Of a stretch of 55,614 nt of DNA, positions 36,713 to 44,674 are shown piece by piece. Positions within the stretch are counted from its first letter, which is position 1. Each line of letters begins with the position of its first letter. The position numbers and the translations under genes were made by a program. The DNA is from Myxosarcina sp. GI1 (GTDB lineage: Bacteria > Cyanobacteriota > Cyanobacteriia > Cyanobacteriales > Xenococcaceae). The notes below the pieces were generated by a model. That model did no database searches and was not told the DNA's origin. It saw only the letters and a program-made list of their open reading frames with translations. The DNA is taken from assembly GCF_000756305.1 (NCBI RefSeq), contig NZ_JRFE01000032.1, positions 39,580 to 95,193 on the forward strand. Direction: 5' to 3'.

Positions 36713-37428
36713 TGATTCGCATTTGACACTGCATCCAAAATAGCAGCTAATTTTTTAGGTACAGATAGATAGGGGCAATGTCCACTTGCCAATTCAATTG
36801 CTTTAACTCCAAGAAACTTACGTGCTGCTCTTCGAGACCAGATTGGATTTATTGTTCGATCGCGATCGCAAGCTATATAAGAGTGAGATACATTACTAGG
36901 ATAGTCTGTTAGCGGAAACACTTCATTCATTGCTGCCTCAGCATTCGTCAGTTGTCTGGTAGTAAACCCCCACTCAGCAACTTCTGGTGTACAGTCATGA
37001 AATAGAAAGTGCAGGGCTAACTCATAATCCTCGACTGGGCATTTTCCCGCTCCTATTACTGATGTCCAAGCTTCTGACCAGTCTGGAACGAACATATCTG
37101 GGCTTTCATCGAATAGCTGCTCGGCAATACTCGTTTCTACTTTAGGAATGAAAGAAGCAAGATACACCAGATGCTGAACCGATCGTAAGCTGGCAACCAG
37201 AGGCAGAAAGATGCCACTAAATGAGTGTCCGACTAAAATTACACTTTCCTCTATTGTTTCAAGTTGTTCGGTGATTATCTCTGCATACAGCATTCCACCA
37301 GCATTTTGTCGATCGCTCGGTAAATCTATTTTAACTGCTTGGTGATTTAGTTTTTCTAACTCAGGAATTAATAAATTCCAGCACTCGGAGTTTTGGGTTG
37401 AACCATGTATTAAGCAAAATATGCTCAT
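36706..37428 (-). CDS. Alpha/beta hydrolase
   Basis: 240 residues. Starts with MSIFCLIHGSTQNSECW (oxyanion His-Gly), nucleophile elbow GHSFSG near 80, acid in CDRDRTINP and His in ASGHCPYLS. It resembles the salicylate esterase/hydroxynitrile lyase-like group. Substrate unknown. It is intact, but its 3' end abuts the P450 fragment and its 5' end is 4 bp from an MBL remnant, so it sits in a decayed stretch. Confidence 0.85.
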   Translation of the reverse strand: MSIFCLIHGSTQNSECWNLLIPELEKLNHQAVKIDLPSDRQNAGGMLYAEIITEQLETIEESVILVGHSFSGIFLPLVASLRSVQHLVYLASFIPKVETSIAEQLFDESPDMFVPDWSEAWTSVIGAGKCPVEDYELALHFLFHDCTPEVAEWGFTTRQLTNAEAAMNEVFPLTDYPSNVSHSYIACDRDRTINPIWSRRAARKFLGVKAIELASGHCPYLSVPKKLAAILDAVSNANQY

Positions 37429-37432
37429 TGTT

Positions 37433-37675
37433 TTACTTTACCAAAGCGCGATTGCCTTTATTTTCTATTTTTTTGGATCGATTTTCCGCAGCTAATCCAG
37501 GTAGAAAAAGTGCGACGTAAAGCCATGTTAGGTGGAACAGGTAGATATCCACCACTAGAAGCAAATAGAGATCGTACAGATCGATCGCAGTTGCTACTAC
37601 TACGTTATCGTTTCCTACCAAATAAGACAGTTGGGTGATACCTTCAACGTTTATCTGTTCTAAAACCAATGTCAT
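37433..37675 (-). pseudogene. Metallo-beta-lactamase-fold hydrolase, N-terminal remnant
   Basis: MTLVLEQINVEGITQLSYLVGNDNVVVATAID and then VDIYL match the start of MBL-rhodanese proteins (persulfide dioxygenase-like). The stretch between (LYDLYLLLV) is expanded, and everything after it is unrelated or frameshifted; the HxHxDH metal site is absent. A rhodanese fragment of the kind that ends such proteins lies at 51530-51757. Confidence 0.6.
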
Positions 37676-37765
37676 GGTGTTTTCTTGACTCCTGTAACTT
37701 ATTTAGCTGGTTGATAATAGCTGACGTATTGCTTAAAAATTGACGTAACACGGTGAGGGGATGAT

Positions 37766-38401
37766 TCAGTTTGAATAACTATGCAAATCAAAGAGAAAAT
37801 CCCTAGTAAATTTTTCTCTTGTGAGAGGATATTCTAAGAGCAATCCTAGATGCGGACTAGTCCTTTCTCCTCCGAGTGGATAGTCTTCATTTAGAGGTTG
37901 TCCTTCAATTGACAAGAAAACTGATGCTCCCCGATTAATGCTGGTAGCAGTATAAAGAACTTGAGCAACGCGATAAATCATCGAACTACTACCTCTTCCT
38001 TGAGTAAATTCCTGAGATAAATTTACATAGATGTTGTTGGCGGTTATATGCAGATCGAGCAACCGAGTTGGTTGAGGAATTGTAGTAGTAAACCTTAATG
38101 GCGATTGCGGTTGCGCAGCAAGTCGGAGACTCAGCTAGCCGAAGGCATCGCTCTAACAGCTGGTGGAAAGCTTCTTTTAGAGCAGCCTCTAGAGATGTTG
38201 TAGTAGTAGAGATAGTTTTTGGTGTTAACCTGATGCGTTTATCGGTTATTTCTAACCAGTAAAGTTGAGGACTAAATTAGCTATCTGTAATTCTACAGTA
38301 GAAGACGAATCGGTAACGGTGGGAAACATAGCTCTTTTCAAAGCCCAGACAGCAGTAATTTCGGCTATTCCAATTAACAATAAAGAAGACGAGCGACCCA
38401 C
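37766..38401 (-). pseudogene. GerMN-domain protein, broken by a 42-bp repeat
   Basis: From 38401 leftwards the frame reads VGRSSSLLLIGIAEITAVWALKR (membrane anchor) and, after a frame change, QLYWLEITDKRIRLTP ... LEAALKEAFHQLLE. It then meets repeat family B at 38101-38142, and after another frame change resumes with RFTTTIPQPTRLLDLHITANNIYVNLSQEFT ... RVAQVLYTATSI. These are the two halves of one GerMN domain. Around 38262-38285 the frame is also damaged. GerMN domains are found in cell-envelope proteins. No intact product can be made. Confidence 0.8.
38101..38142 (+). repeat. 42-bp repeat family B, copy 2
   Basis: Starts GCGATTGCGGTTGCGCAGC and is identical to the reverse complement of 28964-29005. 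It splits the GerMN coding region and shifts its frame. Confidence 0.9.
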
Positions 38402-38650
38402 AGACACTATCGCGTCAAAGTCTGCTTCGCAAACGCTTGGGCGTAAGCTCTGTTCGCCAAAAGGCGCAAGACAAAGGGTTTGGCCGCATGTATGCGCGAG
38501 AATGCCTTTAGTATTAATTTTGAATTAGGCGATTTACTACGTACATTCACAAAATATTCTCTTCAAACCCAGAACTTAAAACAGCGAACAGTGAACATTG
38601 CTAAATGCTAAATGTTGAAACCCCACCGTTAACTATTGATTCAAAACCGA

Positions 38651-38983
38651 TTAAAACTTAACTGCACTTGCTACTCCTAGCTTTGGCATGGTTATAGTTA
38701 GCACTCCATCAATCAATTCGGCTGTAGCTTTTTCGGGTTGAATGGCTACGGGTAAAGAAGTATTACATTTAATCTCCCCATAATGAAATTGAGAAGGAAT
38801 TACTTCTTTTTCGTCTGTGGACTTATCTGGGTCGCAAATTCCCGAAATTGAAACAGAGCTAACTTTGGCATTAATCATCAAATCTTCGATTTTAACTCCT
38901 GGAAGTTCAGCCTTAAGAATTAACTCTTCATCGGTTTCGTTGAATTCAATGTTTGGACACCAAGTTTTATTTTGTTCGCTCAT
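38651..38983 (-). CDS. Small heat-shock protein (Hsp20/alpha-crystallin)
   Basis: 110 residues, all one alpha-crystallin domain: DEELILKAELPGVKIEDLMINAKVSSVSISG, FHYGEIKCNTSLPVAIQPEKATAELIDGVLTITMPKL. The A-x-x-x-n-G-V-L-T-I motif is present (AELIDGVLTITMPK). The N-terminal arm is very short and there is no IXI tail, so oligomers may be small. The protein is an ATP-independent holdase. Box 8 and a GGAGG ribosome-binding site precede it. Confidence 0.92.
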   Translation of the reverse strand: MSEQNKTWCPNIEFNETDEELILKAELPGVKIEDLMINAKVSSVSISGICDPDKSTDEKEVIPSQFHYGEIKCNTSLPVAIQPEKATAELIDGVLTITMPKLGVASAVKF

Positions 38984-39034
38984 TAATAATCCCTCCTAGT
39001 AATTCTAGGAAAATGAGTTTTCTTTGCTAGTTTT

Positions 39035-39069
39035 AGATTAAGCAAAAGTTTTGAGGAACTTATGAGCAA
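39035..39069 (-). promoter_or_regulatory. Direct-repeat activator box 8 with -10
   Basis: Minus strand: TTGCTCA, TAAG, TTCCTCA (complement of 39052-39058), 11 nt, TAATCT (complement of 39035-39040). It drives hsp20. Confidence 0.85.
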
Positions 39070-39109
39070 AATAAATCGAGTCAGTGGTAAAGGACGGGGC
39101 GCGCAGAAG

Positions 39110-40978
39110 TCAGGGGTTAGAAGTTTTAGATTGAATTGTGCGGATTCGTGATAGGCGATTGAGGATGCGAGTAGCTAATTGTGTTCCCGTAACTGGTTTG
39201 CTGATGTAATCGTCCGCACCGATATAAAATGCTCTCTCCTGAGTTTGCAAGTCTTGATGAGCGGTGAGAAACAGAACGGGTAAATGACTCCAATTGCGAT
39301 CGCTTCGTAGCATACGACATAATTCAATGCCATCTACATCTGGCATTTCTATATCTAATATCAGTAGGTCGGGTGAAGTGGCTTGAAGAACTTGCCAAAA
39401 CTGATGAGGGTCGTTAAGGGTAGTAATTTCAAATCCCCAGGGTTTGAGACTTGTCCGCATTATCTCTAAGAATAAGGAATCATCATCGACAATCGTTATC
39501 TTAGCTTCCGCCCCAGAACTTCGCAGCAGTTGGCTTACAGCATCCATTGCCTGAGTTGGAGTCACGGGCTGCACTAATAAGGTATGTTTTTTTCCGCGCA
39601 TAATTTTAAGACGCTCGGTAAAATTTTTATCGGTGTTAAATAAGGCTGTTTCCGAAACAATTACCACAATGGGCAATAAGGGCATTTGCTGATGTAGTTG
39701 TGCTAGTAAATCTAAACTATCTATCGGACTATCTCGATCCGTTTTGGTTCTAATCTGAAATATCCTGAGTAAAACAATTGCAGGGGTATCTCGCTGAATT
39801 ATTTCTCGTGCTTCTGATGCAGTTGTCGCGATCGCCGTCCGAAAATTATTAGCTGCTGCTTGGGTTGCTAATTGCTGTGTAAAATTGCGGTCGTTGTCCA
39901 CAATTAATAATAAGGGAGAGGTTTCTAAAACCGAACTAGAACCAGGTTCGTAACGGTCGAATTTATCTCTCAAGTTATTAACTAATTTATTAAAAGGCTC
40001 GATTTGTTCTGCCTGGGAAAAAGTTTCAAGAGTCAGAAAATCTTCTAGTTTTCGGGCTAGCTTCGAGCCATCTTCAAACCCCAAACTTCCTAGAGAACCA
40101 GCTAATTTGTGGGCTGCTAAGATCGCTTCTGGTTTTAATGCTTTATTGAAATTATCTTCTTTTAAAGCCTTCGCTACATTTTCTAAAACAGCTAGGCGAT
40201 CGGACATGGCATCTTTGTGTTGCATCCAAATAGCAGCAATTTCAGGATCGGGCGATTGCGCTGCGGAATTAGATTCAGTTTCAGTTTGTTTTTCTGTTGA
40301 ATCTGGTAGTGGTTTAAGACGATAACCTATGCCATAAACTGTTTCAATCAAATCTTTGGCTGCACCTGCCCCTGTCAATTTTTGACGTAGTGTTTTGATG
40401 TGTGTTCTGACTGCTCCCTCCGTGGGCGGTTCTTCAAAACTCCAGAGGCTTTCAATAATTCCATCAAGACTAAAAACGCGCTTATGATTGCGTAAAAATA
40501 GCTCTAGTAAAGCATACTCTTTTGCTGTTAAATTTAACGGTTTCTCATCATAGATTACTTCTAAGCTATTGAGATCGAGACTCAAATTACCCCATTTTAA
40601 TACCGAAGTCAAAGCTTGTGCTTCTCGACGCAGCAAGGCATGAATTCGCACCGTAAGCTCGTCAAAATTAAACGGTTTGACTAAATAATCATCAGCCCCC
40701 GCATTAAAACCTTCAACAAGATCGGTGCTGCGATCGCGTGCGGTTAACATCAGAATGGGCATACTATAATCGCGATCGCGAAGTTTTTTACACAGACTGA
40801 TGCCATCAATTTTTGGCAGCATCACATCTAAAACCACAAAATCGTAGTTGAAAAGCGCAATATATTCCCATGCTTCCTCGCCATCTGTGGCAATATCCAC
40901 CGCATATCTTTGAGCGATGAGATGGTTAGCGATGGCATCTACCAACACTTCATCATCGTCTACTAATAAAAGTCTCAT
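39110..40978 (-). CDS. Multi-domain OmpR-class response regulator (REC-wHTH-HPt-REC-REC)
   Basis: 622 residues. REC1 1-115 with D51 (VVLDVMLPKIDG) and K101; OmpR/PhoB winged helix 125-225 (LTAKEYALLELFLRN ... GAVRTHIKTLRQKL ... YGIGYRL); HPt-like helical domain about 245-345 with H290 (AAHKLAGSLGSLGF); REC2 about 355-485 without a phospho-acceptor Asp (IVLLRIFQ); REC3 490-615 with D542 (LILDIEMPDVDG). It can thus receive phosphate at two sites and relay it through its own HPt. PhoB-type winged helices bind 11-bp-spaced direct repeats in front of a -10, exactly the geometry of the twelve boxes here. Box 9 lies 95 bp from its start codon. It is the best candidate regulator of the island. Confidence 0.9.
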   Translation of the reverse strand: MRLLLVDDDEVLVDAIANHLIAQRYAVDIATDGEEAWEYIALFNYDFVVLDVMLPKIDGISLCKKLRDRDYSMPILMLTARDRSTDLVEGFNAGADDYLVKPFNFDELTVRIHALLRREAQALTSVLKWGNLSLDLNSLEVIYDEKPLNLTAKEYALLELFLRNHKRVFSLDGIIESLWSFEEPPTEGAVRTHIKTLRQKLTGAGAAKDLIETVYGIGYRLKPLPDSTEKQTETESNSAAQSPDPEIAAIWMQHKDAMSDRLAVLENVAKALKEDNFNKALKPEAILAAHKLAGSLGSLGFEDGSKLARKLEDFLTLETFSQAEQIEPFNKLVNNLRDKFDRYEPGSSSVLETSPLLLIVDNDRNFTQQLATQAAANNFRTAIATTASEAREIIQRDTPAIVLLRIFQIRTKTDRDSPIDSLDLLAQLHQQMPLLPIVVIVSETALFNTDKNFTERLKIMRGKKHTLLVQPVTPTQAMDAVSQLLRSSGAEAKITIVDDDSLFLEIMRTSLKPWGFEITTLNDPHQFWQVLQATSPDLLILDIEMPDVDGIELCRMLRSDRNWSHLPVLFLTAHQDLQTQERAFYIGADDYISKPVTGTQLATRILNRLSRIRTIQSKTSNP

Positions 40979-41072
40979 CTAAAGTTTTGAGCATAATTTG
41001 AGGTTTTTCTTTACTCTAGCAAGCTTATTGTAAGTTAATGATGTACGGTCGCTATGTTTTCTAGGAAAAATT

Positions 41073-41107
41073 TTCCTCATAAGTTCCTCAAATTACTTGC
41101 CTATATA
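41073..41107 (+). promoter_or_regulatory. Direct-repeat activator box 9 with -10
   Basis: TTCCTCA at 41073, TAAG, TTCCTCA at 41084, 11 nt, TATATA at 41102. It drives usp at 41131 and lies between that gene and the divergent regulator gene, so it may also affect the regulator. Confidence 0.88.
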
Positions 41108-41130
41108 TTATTTAAGCGAGGTAATCTAAG

Positions 41131-41754
41131 ATGTTTAATAAAATTTTAGTAGCAATAGATCGTTCAACCGTAAGCAGGAATGTTTTTGAAACTGCTGTAT
41201 CTCTGGCAAAAACAACTGGATCGAGTTTGATGCTGCTGCATATTCTAGCGAATGAAGAAAAGCAAGATCCAACTCTGTTTGTCTACTCTGGTATCAGATA
41301 CAGCGTAATCAGCGAATCACTCCTCAAAGCGCATGAAGAACAGTGGCAGAAGTTTGAAGAAGAAGGATTAGAATTTTTGCGATCGCTTGTCAAAGAAGCA
41401 AGAATAGCAGGAGTTGATGCTGATTTTACCCAATTTTGGGGCAATCCTGGACGCGACATCTGTGACTTAGCTCAAGCATGGTCGGCAGATCTAATCTTGG
41501 TTGGTAGCAGAGGTTTGTCTGGTATTAAAAAGATGTTTCTGGGAAGTGTGAGTAATTATGTAACCCATCATGCTCCCTGTTCGGTTTTTATTGTGCATAA
41601 TACTAACAACCCCTCTCCCTCGGTCAATTATGATTTTCGATCGTTTCAAGACAAGCAACGAGAATTAACTTCTGTAGGGACGTTTCGCGAAACGTCCCTA
41701 CTTTTAAACAACAAAAAACCCAATCTTTTCGGAGAAATAGGAAATGAATCATAA
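41131..41754 (+). CDS. Universal stress protein (UspA family)
   Basis: 207 residues. MFNKILVAIDRST ... SADLILVGSRGLSGIKKMFLGSVSNYVTHHAPCSVFIVH, the ATP-binding Usp signature. The last 40 residues form a non-conserved tail. Part of it (SVGTFRETSL) is encoded by a 28-bp perfect palindrome at 41676-41703 (GTAGGGACGTTTCG and its complement), a mobile repeat that became coding. The stop overlaps the next gene by 11 bp. It is a close paralogue of the Usp at 43237. Confidence 0.9.
   Translation: MFNKILVAIDRSTVSRNVFETAVSLAKTTGSSLMLLHILANEEKQDPTLFVYSGIRYSVISESLLKAHEEQWQKFEEEGLEFLRSLVKEARIAGVDADFTQFWGNPGRDICDLAQAWSADLILVGSRGLSGIKKMFLGSVSNYVTHHAPCSVFIVHNTNNPSPSVNYDFRSFQDKQRELTSVGTFRETSLLLNNKKPNLFGEIGNES
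41676..41703. repeat. 28-bp palindrome inside a usp gene
   Basis: GTAGGGACGTTTCG followed by its exact complement. It is coding in the usp C-tail. GTAGGGACGTTTCGCGAAACG-like palindromes are known as dispersed repeats in cyanobacteria. Confidence 0.7.
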
Positions 41755-42469
41755 TCAATCTATTTGCAAAGTTTGTGGCTATAACATGATTGGCGATATA
41801 CCTGATGTTTGTCCGTTTTGCGGAGCAAATCATAATGAGTTTATCTCTTGGAATGAGGCACAGCAGATCTATCGAGTAACACCGTATCGCGTAAATGACT
41901 ACGTTACGCAGTTGCGATTGGTGCCTCGACTTGGTTTAGAACACGCTGCTTATTGCATTGAAACAGATGATGCTGCTGTCTGGATCGATTGTCCATCGGT
42001 GTTCGATCCCGATTTAAAACCAGTAGAAGCCATCTACTTCACCCACAAGGATTTTATAGGTGCATCCAACCAGTATCGTGAAGCCTGGGATACGAAAGTT
42101 TACCTGCACGCTCTCGATGCTAAACATCCACTTGTCAGACAATTTCCAGTCGATCGAAAGTTTAAGGGTGACTTTAGCGAGCATGGTATTGAAGCTTTCC
42201 ATATAGGCGGACATACGCCAGGTTTTACTCTGTACATCTATGACAAGGTGTTGTTTATTTGCGACTATGCCTTTCCTCCAGGGTCTAAGATGCGATTTAA
42301 CCCTTTTGGACCGCAAGACGAGACACGTAAACGTGCAGCACGGATATTAGAAATTATTGACGAGCGATCGCTTTTAACGGTTTGCGGATATAACTATGTT
42401 ACAGAATTTGATAGCTGGCTTGAGAATTTCCAGCATTTAGTTGAGGAGAATTCTCGCACAGTAGCTTAG
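41744..42469 (+). CDS. Rubredoxin-like domain fused to a metallo-beta-lactamase-fold domain
   Basis: 241 residues. N-terminal CKVCGYNMIGD ... CPFCGAN has C8, C11, C23 and C26 for one Fe or Zn, as in rubredoxins. Residues 45-240 are an MBL fold: YFTHKDFIGASNQY, HIGGHTPGFTLYIYDKVLFICDY. The canonical THxHxDH is reduced to THKDFIGA, as in a subgroup of cyanobacterial and plant MBL proteins, so the metal site is altered. The family may handle oxidative or nitrosative stress, like flavo-diiron relatives, but that is unproven. It overlaps usp and is in the box-9 operon. Confidence 0.85.
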   Translation: MNHNQSICKVCGYNMIGDIPDVCPFCGANHNEFISWNEAQQIYRVTPYRVNDYVTQLRLVPRLGLEHAAYCIETDDAAVWIDCPSVFDPDLKPVEAIYFTHKDFIGASNQYREAWDTKVYLHALDAKHPLVRQFPVDRKFKGDFSEHGIEAFHIGGHTPGFTLYIYDKVLFICDYAFPPGSKMRFNPFGPQDETRKRAARILEIIDERSLLTVCGYNYVTEFDSWLENFQHLVEENSRTVA

Positions 42470-42579
42470 AGAAATTGAGGAGACTAAAACGAATTTGTCG
42501 CCATGATGGTTTTGAACATTGTTTTTAGCTAATTGACAAATATTGAGGTTTAAATCAAATACAAAGGAGAATCAAACAT

Positions 42580-43083
42580 ATGGTATCTACAGTTAACAAA
42601 ACACAACTCTATTCTAGTAGAATCGATCTAGCAGAAAACACCCGTCTGGAAGTTACTGAAATACTAAATCAAACTCTTGCTGCTACTTTGGATCTAAAAA
42701 CTCAAACTAAACAAGCACACTGGAACGTCAAAGGTATGGATTTCTACCAACTACACGAACTGTTTGATGAAATGGCAACCGAGTTGGAAGAATATACCGA
42801 TATGGTGGCAGAAAGAGTAACGGCTTTGGCTGGTACGGCTATGGGAACGGCTCGGATTGCTACTGAGAATTCGATTTTACCCGAATACCCGCTCGATGCA
42901 GTTGGTGGTGTAGAACACGTTACCGCTTTAGCAGACCGCTACGGGGCCTATGCCAAACACCTGCGTGATGCGATCGATACTACCGATGAATTAGGCGATG
43001 CCGACACTGCCGATTTGTATACCGAAATTTCGCGAACGATCGATAAACGTCTCTGGTTTTTAGAAGCACATTTAATTAAATAG
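42580..43083 (+). CDS. dps: Dps-family ferritin-like protein
   Basis: 167 residues. The intersubunit ferroxidase site is seen: KQAHWNVKG and LHELFDEMATELEEYTDMVAERVTALAG. A helical-bundle C-terminal half follows (DRYGAYAKHLRDAID ... DKRLWFLEAHL). It oxidises Fe2+ with H2O2 and stores it, protecting DNA. AAGGAG lies before the ATG. No activator box is visible upstream, so it is either cotranscribed from box 9 (110 bp gap) or separately regulated. Confidence 0.93.
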   Translation: MVSTVNKTQLYSSRIDLAENTRLEVTEILNQTLAATLDLKTQTKQAHWNVKGMDFYQLHELFDEMATELEEYTDMVAERVTALAGTAMGTARIATENSILPEYPLDAVGGVEHVTALADRYGAYAKHLRDAIDTTDELGDADTADLYTEISRTIDKRLWFLEAHLIK

Positions 43084-43127
43084 ATACGGGAAATCAGCCA
43101 TAATCGATGGCAATAGTAAAGACTAAT

Positions 43128-43227
43128 GGCGTTGTTGAATAGGTAATGATTTTGAGCTAATTGTTGGCGAAAAATATAGATCTTAAATCTTAAAAATATT
43201 GGATACCATTACCAAATCAGCAACGCC
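43128..43227. mobile_element. 100-bp MITE-like element
   Basis: Ends are inverted: GGCGTTGTTGAATAGGTAATG at 43128-43148 and the complement of 43207-43227, GGCGTTGCTGATTTGGTAATG, 17 of 21 positions equal. Such GGCGTTGCTGA-type ends are typical of IS5-like elements. There is no ORF inside. It ends 10 bp before the usp start, so it forms the leader of that gene. Confidence 0.7.
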
Positions 43228-43236
43228 AAAATTGAG

Positions 43237-43743
43237 ATGTTTGACAAAATTTTAGTGGCAATAGATCGTTCAACCGCAAGCAGAAATGTTTTTGAAACTG
43301 CTGTATCTTTAGCAAAAACGACAGGAGCAAGCTTAATGCTGCTGCACGTTCTATCTAGTGAAGAAAAAGACAATTCAAGTCCGTCTCTTGACTCAAAACG
43401 AGAAAGAGATCGCCTAGACTCATCCATTTTAGAAGCTTACGATCGACACTGGCAAGAACTCGAACGGCAACAGCAGCAAAGACTAAAAGTAATGCGATCT
43501 TTCGTTAGAGAAGCAACAGCAGTAGGAGTTGACACTGAATTCACCCAAACTTTAGGCGATCCTGGGGAAACTATTTGTAACTTAGCTCAAACATGGTCAG
43601 CAGATCTAATCGTGGTTGGTAGCAGAGGTTTAACAGGTATTAATGAGATGTTTCTGGGAAGTGTGAGTAATTATGTAACCCATCATGCTCCCTGTTCGGT
43701 TTTTATTGTGCATAAAACTAGCGATTCTGATTTTCGATCGTAA
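43237..43743 (+). CDS. Universal stress protein (UspA family)
   Basis: 168 residues. MFDKILVAIDRSTASRNVFETAVSLAKTTGASLMLLHVL is almost the same as in the Usp at 41131, and the ATP loop is GSRGLTGINEMFLGSVSNYVTHHAPCSVFIVHK. The middle loop differs (Glu/Arg/Gln-rich, ERQQQQRLK). It is a recent paralogue, probably from duplication within the island. Its original promoter seems to be replaced by the MITE-like element just upstream. Confidence 0.9.
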   Translation: MFDKILVAIDRSTASRNVFETAVSLAKTTGASLMLLHVLSSEEKDNSSPSLDSKRERDRLDSSILEAYDRHWQELERQQQQRLKVMRSFVREATAVGVDTEFTQTLGDPGETICNLAQTWSADLIVVGSRGLTGINEMFLGSVSNYVTHHAPCSVFIVHKTSDSDFRS

Positions 43744-43765
43744 GACTAATTCAGATTATTTCTTG

Positions 43766-43800
43766 CTCCTCATAAGTTCTTCAAAACTTTTTTCTAATAT
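43766..43800 (+). promoter_or_regulatory. Direct-repeat activator box 10 with -10 (no clear target)
   Basis: CTCCTCA, TAAG, TTCTTCA at 43777, 11 nt, TAATAT at 43795. The next clear gene, a ferredoxin, starts 480 bp further on. Confidence 0.75.
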
Positions 43801-44281
43801 CTAACTTAGATGACAGTGAACCAAAAAATGTCTGGTTGCGATCGATTTTTTTCTAGGGACTACTTAAATTGTCGGTAGAAGATTTGAATATTTAATAAAT
43901 GAAAAATTATGCCTACTGTTAGTTATGACTGTGAGAGCATCTCTCGCGGTGTTAATACTTGTAAACCAGTTTGTTATTGGAATTTTTATATAATAGGAGA
44001 CTTTTTGACATATGTAGTAGCAATTTATTGCTTTTAATTACAGACGTTTTCAATTGAGTAAACTCCGTTTTTAATTAACTAGTTCGTAGCTATTAGCCAT
44101 TAGCCATTGGCTTTTAGCTTCTGATAAAGTCAAATTTTTGTGGTCTACCCAAATGAAAAGCGCAGTAAATTCAATAGGTAATTAACATAAATACAAAAAC
44201 AAAAATTAAATATTACCTATACAAAATAAAACAAAACATTGCAAAAAAGAATAAACTAGAGTTTAACAAAAGAGAATTTTT
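43801..44281. other. Region between box 10 and the ferredoxin gene
   Basis: No supported gene. A 42-codon frame at 43909-44037 (MPTVSYDCESISRGVNT...) would lie in the box-10 transcript but resembles nothing I know. At 44085-44118 there are TAGCCATTAGCCATT-type short repeats. This may be the site of a deleted gene, as at boxes 2 and 12, or a long leader for the ferredoxin gene. Confidence 0.4.
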
Positions 44282-44617
44282 ATGACGACTATTACCTTTG
44301 TAAAAGAAGATATAGAAGCGATGCCTTCGGATAACTTCGTAATCGCAGCTATAGGTTCTAATTTGCGTGAGAAAGCTGTTCAAAATAAAGTTGATATTTA
44401 TACTCTGGGAGGTAAACTAAGAAACTGTGGTGGGTATGGACAATGTGGTACTTGCGTGGTTAAAATCGCCGAGGGAATGGAAAACTTGTCCCCAAAAACA
44501 GATTTTGAAAAACGTAAATTGAAGAAGAAACCAAATAATTATCGTTTAGCTTGTCAAACTATGGTTAATGGTTCGGTCAAGGTTATAACTAAACCAAAAC
44601 CTTCTCGAAAGAAATAA
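44282..44617 (+). CDS. 2Fe-2S ferredoxin
   Basis: 111 residues. The cluster ligands are C49, C55 and C58 ([11 protein letters not shown]) and a fourth in RLACQT. The CxxxxxC-xx-C spacing with GYGQCGTC is that of adrenodoxin/bacterial-type ferredoxins seen in cyanobacteria in addition to photosynthetic PetF. The N-terminal 25 residues are acidic and the tail basic. It is a likely electron carrier for redox enzymes in the island. It is followed by the antiporter after 57 bp. Confidence 0.9.
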   Translation: MTTITFVKEDIEAMPSDNFVIAAIGSNLREKAVQNKVDIYTLGGKLRNCGGYGQCGTCVVKIAEGMENLSPKTDFEKRKLKKKPNNYRLACQTMVNGSVKVITKPKPSRKK

Positions 44618-44674
44618 CAGCCTTGCTGACTTTTGATTCAAAACATCAGCATTTTAATCGAGTAAAAAATAACT

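Noticed and set aside
38265-38528. 87-codon plus-strand frame
   Set aside because: Antisense of the broken GerMN gene plus repeat DNA; no coding character of its own.
41676-41703. Palindrome as a terminator within usp
   Set aside because: It lies inside the coding region, has no T-run that fits termination before the overlapping downstream gene, and looks like a dispersed repeat.
43909-44037. 42-codon ORF after box 10 as a gene
   Set aside because: No homology recognised and no ribosome-binding site; mentioned only as a possibility in the gap entry.
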